NCBI GenBank assembly: GCA_002453155.1
Contig: DKGG01000064.1
Span: 1 to 37,979, forward strand
From: Bdellovibrionaceae bacterium UBA6776
Lineage (GTDB): Bacteria > Bdellovibrionota > Bdellovibrionia > Bdellovibrionales > UBA1609
Direction: 5' to 3'
DNA length: 37,979 nucleotides
In this document: piece after piece, positions 33,526-37,979 of the stretch
Position numbering within the stretch: position 1 is the first letter of the stretch
Layout of the letters: each line of letters starts with the position of its first letter
Notes under the pieces: model-generated
The model's input: only the letters and a program-made list of their open reading frames with translations
Told to the model about the DNA's origin: nothing
Database searches by the model: none
Position numbers and translations under genes: made by a program

Positions 33526-33774
33526 ATGAAAGAAGCAAAAGAATATTTGGAAGTTATTGCAGTCGAAGCGATAGATCATGAAACTTTGATGGTGGAGTTC
33601 AGTGATGGAGAAAAGAAAAAAGTGAGCTTGGCTCATCTCATTAAGTCACCCCCTCCCGTCTTTATTAAACTTCAAGTGGTGGAAGAGTTTATGAAGGTCA
33701 AAATTAATCCAGTCGGTGGGGTGAGTTGGGACTGCGGTGCAGATTTAAGTGCTGATTATCTTAAATCGGCTTAG
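33526..33774 (+). CDS. DUF2442 protein
   Basis: 82 residues matching DUF2442: VIAVEAIDHETLMVEFSDGE, then KVSLAHLI, then FIKLQVVEEFMKVKINPVGGV and WDCGADLSADYL. The family is commonly found directly after DUF4160 and may be its antitoxin or partner. The two genes are 2 bp apart and surely co-transcribed. A hairpin lies in the 63-bp gap before the XRE gene. Confidence 0.85.
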   Translation: MKEAKEYLEVIAVEAIDHETLMVEFSDGEKKKVSLAHLIKSPPPVFIKLQVVEEFMKVKINPVGGVSWDCGADLSADYLKSA

Positions 33775-33790
33775 CTTTTTTGAAGTCGAA

Positions 33791-33814
33791 AGCGATCTAG
33801 AAGAAAAGATCGCT
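33791..33814 (+). repeat. Perfect 7-bp inverted repeat between DUF2442 and XRE genes
   Basis: AGCGATC (33791-33797) and GATCGCT (33808-33814) enclose a 10-base A-rich loop. It lies 23 bp before the XRE start. It lacks a T-run, so it is not a normal terminator; it could tune expression between the two halves of the cassette or be a protein-binding site. Confidence 0.4.
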
Positions 33815-33837
33815 GCGATGAATATTGGAGTTATAAA

Positions 33838-34095
33838 ATGGCTAAAATAAAAAGAACGGATTATCAACTTGTTCAAGTCAAAGCTAAGCTCATTGAAAAG
33901 ATTAAGTCTGAATGTGAGGGGAGAGGTATTTCTCAAAGAAAATTAGCCAGTCTCGTTCCAGGCCTGACTCATGATCGTATTTCTAAGATTTTCAACGGAC
34001 AACTGGGACACATGACTGTCGATAAGTTGATAGAAATCTTAAGCCACCTTGACATCCGCGCCGACATTTCATTTAAAAAATCAACAGCTGCTTAA
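33838..34095 (+). CDS. XRE-family helix-turn-helix regulator
   Basis: 85 residues. The helix-turn-helix runs GISQRKLASLVPGLTHDRISKIFNGQ in order (split here: GISQRKLASLVPG, then THDRISKIFNGQ), followed by MTVDKLIEILSHLDI and a short strand RADISF. This is the size and shape of HigA-type antitoxins and small autorepressors. GGAG (33827-33830) lies 7 bases before ATG 33838. It sits 6 bp before the primase-helicase gene and probably controls the cassette. Confidence 0.85.
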   Translation: MAKIKRTDYQLVQVKAKLIEKIKSECEGRGISQRKLASLVPGLTHDRISKIFNGQLGHMTVDKLIEILSHLDIRADISFKKSTAA

Positions 34096-34101
34096 TTTAC
34101 G

Positions 34102-36534
34102 ATGGATCATCAAGATCGAGTTTCTCAGATTGAATCAGAACTCAAGGCCCTCTCTGAGAAGCGCAAGACCCTCATCAAGGAACTTCGTTCTTTAGGTCAG
34201 CCCGATAAAGTTCCATCTTATGGTTCTCGTTCAAACTTACCGTTTTCCACTCCTGAAGAAAGAGTTGATTTATTTTTAAATTTTTTTCGTTGTCGTCGTG
34301 ATGTGTATCCTAAACTTTGGGAAAATAGTCGAACGGGCAAAAAGGGCTATTCTCCAGTCTGTCAAAATGAATGGGCCAGTGGAATTTGTAAAAAACCAAA
34401 GATCAAATGTGGTGATTGCAGCTTTCAAGCTTTTAAACCGTTTTCTAGAGATACTGCTCTCGAGCACCTCCAGGGCAAAGAAGTTATTGGCACCTATACT
34501 TTGAGAGGTAATAGCCAGTGCGTGTTTCTTGCAGCTGATTTTGATAAGGACACGTGGCAGGAAGATATTTTAGCTTTTAAAAAGTCAGCAAATTCACTTG
34601 GAGTGGATGTCGGAATCGAGAGATCGCGGTCTGGCAATGGAGGTCACGCTTGGATCTTTTTTGATGAGGAAATTGCTGCTTTTAAGGCGAGGCAGTTGGG
34701 GACACTAATTATAAGTACGGCATTGATCGAATACCCCTCTTTGTCTCTTGAGAGCTTTGATCGTTTGTTTCCAAGTCAAGATTATATGCCTTCAGGTGGT
34801 TTTGGAAATCTGATTGCTTTGCCTCTTCAGAGAAATGCCAGGGATTATAGCAACAGTTTGTTCGTTGACGACAATTTTGTGCCTATCGAGGATCAATGGC
34901 ATTTTCTTTCAAATATACGAAGGCTTTCATACTTTGAAGTGGATTCAATACTCGCCCAGCATTTGCCAAAATTTGAAAATCTAAAGCTTGAATATGATGA
35001 GCCTGAAGTAGCAAATGCTGAAGCTGCGATTGAAATTATTTTGGGGAGAGCTTTAAACGAAGAGTTTGAGGGGCAAATTGATATTATCTTGAAAAACCAA
35101 ATTTCCATTGATCTTAAGAAAATTCCAAAGAAACTGATTTCGGCTTTGCGAAGAATAGCTACTTTTGCAAATCCAGAATTTTTTAAAATGCAGAGAATGA
35201 GATTTTCAACTTGGAACACACCTCGATACATCTCTTGTTGCGAGCTGAGAGACGGTCATTTACTTCTTCCCCGCGGCACACTTGATAGGTGCATAGAGAT
35301 ATTTGATGAGACTGGAATTGAAGTCAATGTCATTGACCAGAGACCAAAATCCAAACGCTTAAAGGTTAAGTTTAACGGAGAATTGAGAACAGATCAGAAG
35401 AAGGCAGTGACAGAGGTTTGTAGGCACGATTTCGGAGTTCTGGTCGCTCCCCCTGGTGTTGGAAAGACTGTTATGGGTTGCAATATTATTGCTAAAAGAA
35501 AGGTCCCGACTTTGGTCCTTGTACACAGGAAGCCCCTTATGGATCAGTGGATTTCGAGAATTTCAGAGTTTTTAGATATAGATCCCAAGGAAATTGGAAG
35601 TTATGGAGGTAGCCGAAAGAAGCCAAAGGGAAAAATTGATGTGGCAATGCTTCAGACTTTAAACAACCTTGAAGATTCGGATGATCTACTGTCTCAGTAT
35701 GGGCAAATTATTATCGACGAATGTCACCATATACCGGCTTTTTCATTTGAAAGCGTATTGAAGAAAATTTCTTCAAAATACTTTCTGGGGTTGACAGCAA
35801 CTCCGATTAGAAAAGATGGACTGGAAGCAATTCTGCATATGCAAAGTGGTCCAATAAGATTTGAAATGGACGAATTTGGCTCAAAGGATCTTTTGAAAAG
35901 AGCCTTCGTGAGAGAAACAAATTTCAACACACAAGGCTCTGGCTTGGACCAACTATCTATTCATGAAATATGGGAACAGTTGGTCAATGATGAAAGTAGA
36001 AATAGTATTATCGTGGGTGATTTGGTCACAAGTCTAAAAGACGGACGCTTTCCTTTGCTTGTGACTGACCGAAAGGAACATCTGGTCAATTTATCCCAAG
36101 CTATCAAGGGGTGCGAAGGCGGTAAATACAAAGGTTTTGTTTTGATGGGTGAGCTGAATAAGACTGAGCGCAAATCGATTTTTTCCGAAATTGAAAAATG
36201 CGTAAGTGATCGAAGCCCATTTTATATTTTGTCAACAGGTTCGTTTATTGGAGAGGGGATAGACATCCCTATTTTGGACACTCTTATTCTTGGTATGCCA
36301 ATCTCTTTCAAGGGGCGCATGAAACAGTATTCAGGTAGAATTCATCGTTCTTTTGAAGGAAAAGAGAGTGCTATCATCTACGATTATTTAGATCCTAATA
36401 CGGGAATCACGATATCTATGTTTAAAAAGCGGATTTCCACGTACAAGGAAATGAATTATAAGATTGATTCTGCCTTAGGAAGTAAGACGGAAAGGATCTT
36501 GTACCAACGTGATCTTTTTTCCGAATTCAAATGA
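34102..36534 (+). CDS. TOTE-type archaeo-eukaryotic primase domain fused to SF2 helicase
   Basis: 810 residues. A coiled-coil start (1-30) leads to a region with Cys87, Cys96, Cys103 and Cys106, a likely zinc site. The primase-type domain follows: FLAADFDKD (metal-binding Asp146, Asp148), RSRSGNGGHAW (His182) and FPSQD with GFGNLIALPLQ (about 223-243). The C-terminal half is a superfamily 2 helicase: APPGVGKT (449-456), IIIDECHH (DECH 539-542), LTATP, GEGIDIP and QYSGRIHR. This layout is the one called TOTE conflict-system primase, proposed to act against invading nucleic acid. No nuclease domain is seen after the helicase. The ribosome site is poor, so translation may depend on the XRE gene 6 bp upstream. 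Confidence 0.8.
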   Translation: MDHQDRVSQIESELKALSEKRKTLIKELRSLGQPDKVPSYGSRSNLPFSTPEERVDLFLNFFRCRRDVYPKLWENSRTGKKGYSPVCQNEWASGICKKPKIKCGDCSFQAFKPFSRDTALEHLQGKEVIGTYTLRGNSQCVFLAADFDKDTWQEDILAFKKSANSLGVDVGIERSRSGNGGHAWIFFDEEIAAFKARQLGTLIISTALIEYPSLSLESFDRLFPSQDYMPSGGFGNLIALPLQRNARDYSNSLFVDDNFVPIEDQWHFLSNIRRLSYFEVDSILAQHLPKFENLKLEYDEPEVANAEAAIEIILGRALNEEFEGQIDIILKNQISIDLKKIPKKLISALRRIATFANPEFFKMQRMRFSTWNTPRYISCCELRDGHLLLPRGTLDRCIEIFDETGIEVNVIDQRPKSKRLKVKFNGELRTDQKKAVTEVCRHDFGVLVAPPGVGKTVMGCNIIAKRKVPTLVLVHRKPLMDQWISRISEFLDIDPKEIGSYGGSRKKPKGKIDVAMLQTLNNLEDSDDLLSQYGQIIIDECHHIPAFSFESVLKKISSKYFLGLTATPIRKDGLEAILHMQSGPIRFEMDEFGSKDLLKRAFVRETNFNTQGSGLDQLSIHEIWEQLVNDESRNSIIVGDLVTSLKDGRFPLLVTDRKEHLVNLSQAIKGCEGGKYKGFVLMGELNKTERKSIFSEIEKCVSDRSPFYILSTGSFIGEGIDIPILDTLILGMPISFKGRMKQYSGRIHRSFEGKESAIIYDYLDPNTGITISMFKKRISTYKEMNYKIDSALGSKTERILYQRDLFSEFK

Positions 36535-36628
36535 GTTTTTATGGTTGGTTTCAATTTTTTTTCACCCTAACAATTCTTCAAATTCTGATGCAACTTGGTC
36601 AATGGTGCCTATCAAGTAGAAGCCAAGG

Positions 36629-37189
36629 TTACAAGCCAAGATTCTGCAAAAAGTGAGATATTTCAGAGCGACTTCTCAAATGAACAAAATTAACACATTC
36701 GTATTTTGAAGAATTAATGAGATCAGAAAATTTTTTCTTATTTTTATGGTACGTTGTGATTAGCCAGAGGATGATGGAATCTTTTGAACAAAAAGTTTTA
36801 CTGATTGATTCCGTTAAACTCGTGCCCCATAATTTTTCATTGTTGGAGATTCTTCGGAATGTTCTTTGGAGTAATTGAGAAAATGTAGTCGAGAATGGGA
36901 GGTCGATCCAGATTACAGTAACTTCTCGATCTTTCCATAAAGTATCCCAAGATTTGGAATAGTTTCCGTCGGCAACCCAAGATCCATCTAGGTCATTTTT
37001 TAACAGTAGCTCAAAGAATTTTTCATCAGAATTCACGCCCCAATTGTCGGTGTGATGAAATGCATCTAGTTGTATGTGTGGAATATCAAGTTTTTTCGCA
37101 ATTGCTTCGGCAAGCGAGGATTTTCCCGAACCACAGGAGCCGACAATATGAAATCGAAAGTGTTGGGTAATCTTATTGTCAGATGTCAT
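36629..37189 (-). CDS. Small P-loop kinase-like protein (FlaR/adenylate kinase-like)
   Basis: 186 residues. HIVGSCGSGKSSLAEAIA is the Walker A loop, IPHIQLDAFHH and WVADGNYSKSWDTLW match the group of adenylate-kinase-like proteins annotated as FlaR or topology modulation protein, and VIWIDLPFSTTF is the following strand. It should bind ATP; the phosphate acceptor is unknown. ATG 37189 is preferred over TTG 37198, though no strong ribosome site is seen for either. It lies 30 bp downstream of an acetyltransferase gene on the same strand, so they may form an operon. Confidence 0.75.
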   Translation of the reverse strand: MTSDNKITQHFRFHIVGSCGSGKSSLAEAIAKKLDIPHIQLDAFHHTDNWGVNSDEKFFELLLKNDLDGSWVADGNYSKSWDTLWKDREVTVIWIDLPFSTTFSQLLQRTFRRISNNEKLWGTSLTESISKTFCSKDSIILWLITTYHKNKKKFSDLINSSKYECVNFVHLRSRSEISHFLQNLGL

Positions 37190-37219
37190 GCTTTTCAAAA
37201 TTTCATCGCTCTATATTTT

Positions 37220-37756
37220 TTATTCTTTAATTAAGCTGTATAGCTTGCCGTCGAATATTTTCCCGTCTTTCTCGTAGTTTTTCCTTAGAAGACCTTCGCA
37301 TTGGAAGCCAGCCTTTTCCAAAACTCGGGCGGACCTATTGTTGTGGTCAAAAACATTTGCTGTGATGCGGATTAGACCAAGTTCTTTCATTCCATATTCA
37401 CAAGCCACTTTCACGGCTTTGGTCATAATATTTTTTCCCCAAAATGGCATTGCGAGCCAGTATCCTAGTTCCGCTTTGTGGGATTTGCCAATTTGATGAC
37501 CAAGAAAGCCAATTCCGCCAACTAGGTAGTTATCGCTCGATTTCCGAATGGCCCAGTTCGTAGAGCGGCCATTTTGTTTTTTTACTAATTCAATATTGTG
37601 ATTAACCCACCAATCGGCATCTTCTTGAGTGTAGGGGAATGGGATGGCAAGGGTATTGTCGTAGATTTCTTTCTTTTTAAAGTGCTTCACATATGCAGCT
37701 TGGTCGCCTTCGGAAATATCAGAAATATAATAGGATTCGTTAATTTTTAGTCTCAT
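37220..37756 (-). CDS. RimJ/RimL-type GNAT acetyltransferase
   Basis: 178 residues. YTQEDADWWVNHN, then NWAIRKSSDNYLVGGIGF, then ELGYWLAMPFWGKNIMTKAV with the acetyl-CoA loop, and FDHNNRSARVLEKAGFQCEG, are the classical order of RimJ/RimL-like enzymes. No signal peptide. The acceptor is unknown. It lies about 100 bp downstream of tRNA-Pro in the same direction and could be read by transcription from it. Confidence 0.85.
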   Translation of the reverse strand: MRLKINESYYISDISEGDQAAYVKHFKKKEIYDNTLAIPFPYTQEDADWWVNHNIELVKKQNGRSTNWAIRKSSDNYLVGGIGFLGHQIGKSHKAELGYWLAMPFWGKNIMTKAVKVACEYGMKELGLIRITANVFDHNNRSARVLEKAGFQCEGLLRKNYEKDGKIFDGKLYSLIKE

Positions 37757-37857
37757 ACACTATCTCACAGACTTATTTAGAAACCCTTTCCATGCATAGT
37801 TCATAGCAGTTCCGTAGTTCCAATCTTTGCAAGCATTTGATTTTATTAAAGAAAAAT

Positions 37858-37934
<77 letters not shown>

Positions 37935-37943
37935 AAAGTTGTA

Positions 37944-37971
37944 CTAATACAGTACTTATTTATTTTTTCAA
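37944..37971 (-). promoter_or_regulatory. Promoter of tRNA-Pro
   Basis: On the minus strand TTGAAA (37966-37971) and TATTAG (37944-37949) are 16 bp apart, and the tRNA begins 9 bases after the -10 element. An inverted repeat GTACT-AATAC-AGTAC (37941-37955) overlaps the -10 element. Confidence 0.55.
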
Positions 37972-37979
37972 TGTATAAA

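Noticed and set aside
33340..36616. Shared 12-base word GTGCCTATCAAG inside DUF4160 and after the helicase gene, as attachment-site repeats
   Set aside because: Many 12-base matches are expected by chance in 38 kb and the flanks do not match.

Overview
The window is about 38 kb of compact bacterial chromosome: genes sit on both strands and most junctions are under 100 bp. The gene content suggests a Gram-negative didermic predator or delta-type lineage, most likely Bdellovibrionota. The pointers are a VWA-domain lipoprotein, several exported proteins of unknown function, hybrid histidine kinases, an LA_2272-type surface repeat protein, a Tat-lipoprotein VanY peptidase, an RND/TolC pair and frequent GTG/TTG starts behind strong GGAG sites. 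This placement is inference from gene content only; there is no rRNA or marker gene to settle it.

Layout. 1-3.7 kb: end of an upstream gene, a VWA lipoprotein, a TrmB-like methyltransferase, a D-Ala-D-Ala ligase-like ATP-grasp enzyme and a glycosyltransferase that overlaps it tail to tail. 3.7-7.3 kb: three type IV prepilin-like proteins, one of them 622 residues long. 7.4-11 kb: a multi-spanning GT-C-like membrane protein, a DOMON-like protein, a VanY peptidase and a thioredoxin. 11-15.5 kb: signalling block of two hybrid histidine kinases and a receiver protein. 15.5-17.6 kb: isoaspartyl peptidase, BON protein and surface repeat protein. 17.6-22.7 kb: heavy-metal RND pump, TolC-type channel and a membrane-anchored LuxR-type regulator. 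22.8-26.8 kb: PAP2 phosphatase, exported unknown, DUF318-type permease and an exported repeat protein. 27.1-31.5 kb: DUF1653-GNAT fusion, then an apparent operon of DUF2202 lipoprotein, ECF sigma factor and three-TM protein, followed by a solute-binding-like protein without signal peptide. 31.5-37.9 kb: accessory-looking stretch with two RimJ/RimL-type acetyltransferases, an alpha/beta hydrolase, a DUF4160-DUF2442-XRE cassette, an 810-residue primase-helicase, a small P-loop kinase-like protein and tRNA-Pro(TGG).

The best candidate for an unusual system is 33.2-36.5 kb. An inverted repeat precedes a DUF4160 gene, a DUF2442 gene, an XRE regulator and a large protein that joins a Cys4-bearing archaeo-eukaryotic-primase-type domain (the type named TOTE conflict-system primase) to an SF2 helicase. 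The genes are nearly contiguous and on one strand, and they end about 1.3 kb from a tRNA gene. This looks like a toxin-antitoxin-like module joined to a nucleic-acid-targeting conflict protein, but the function is not proven by sequence.

Other points of note: an RND/TolC operon with no adaptor gene beside it, candidate paired operator sites in front of that operon, a TrmB-like enzyme with changed catalytic motif, and three convergent gene pairs whose stop codons interlock in four bases.
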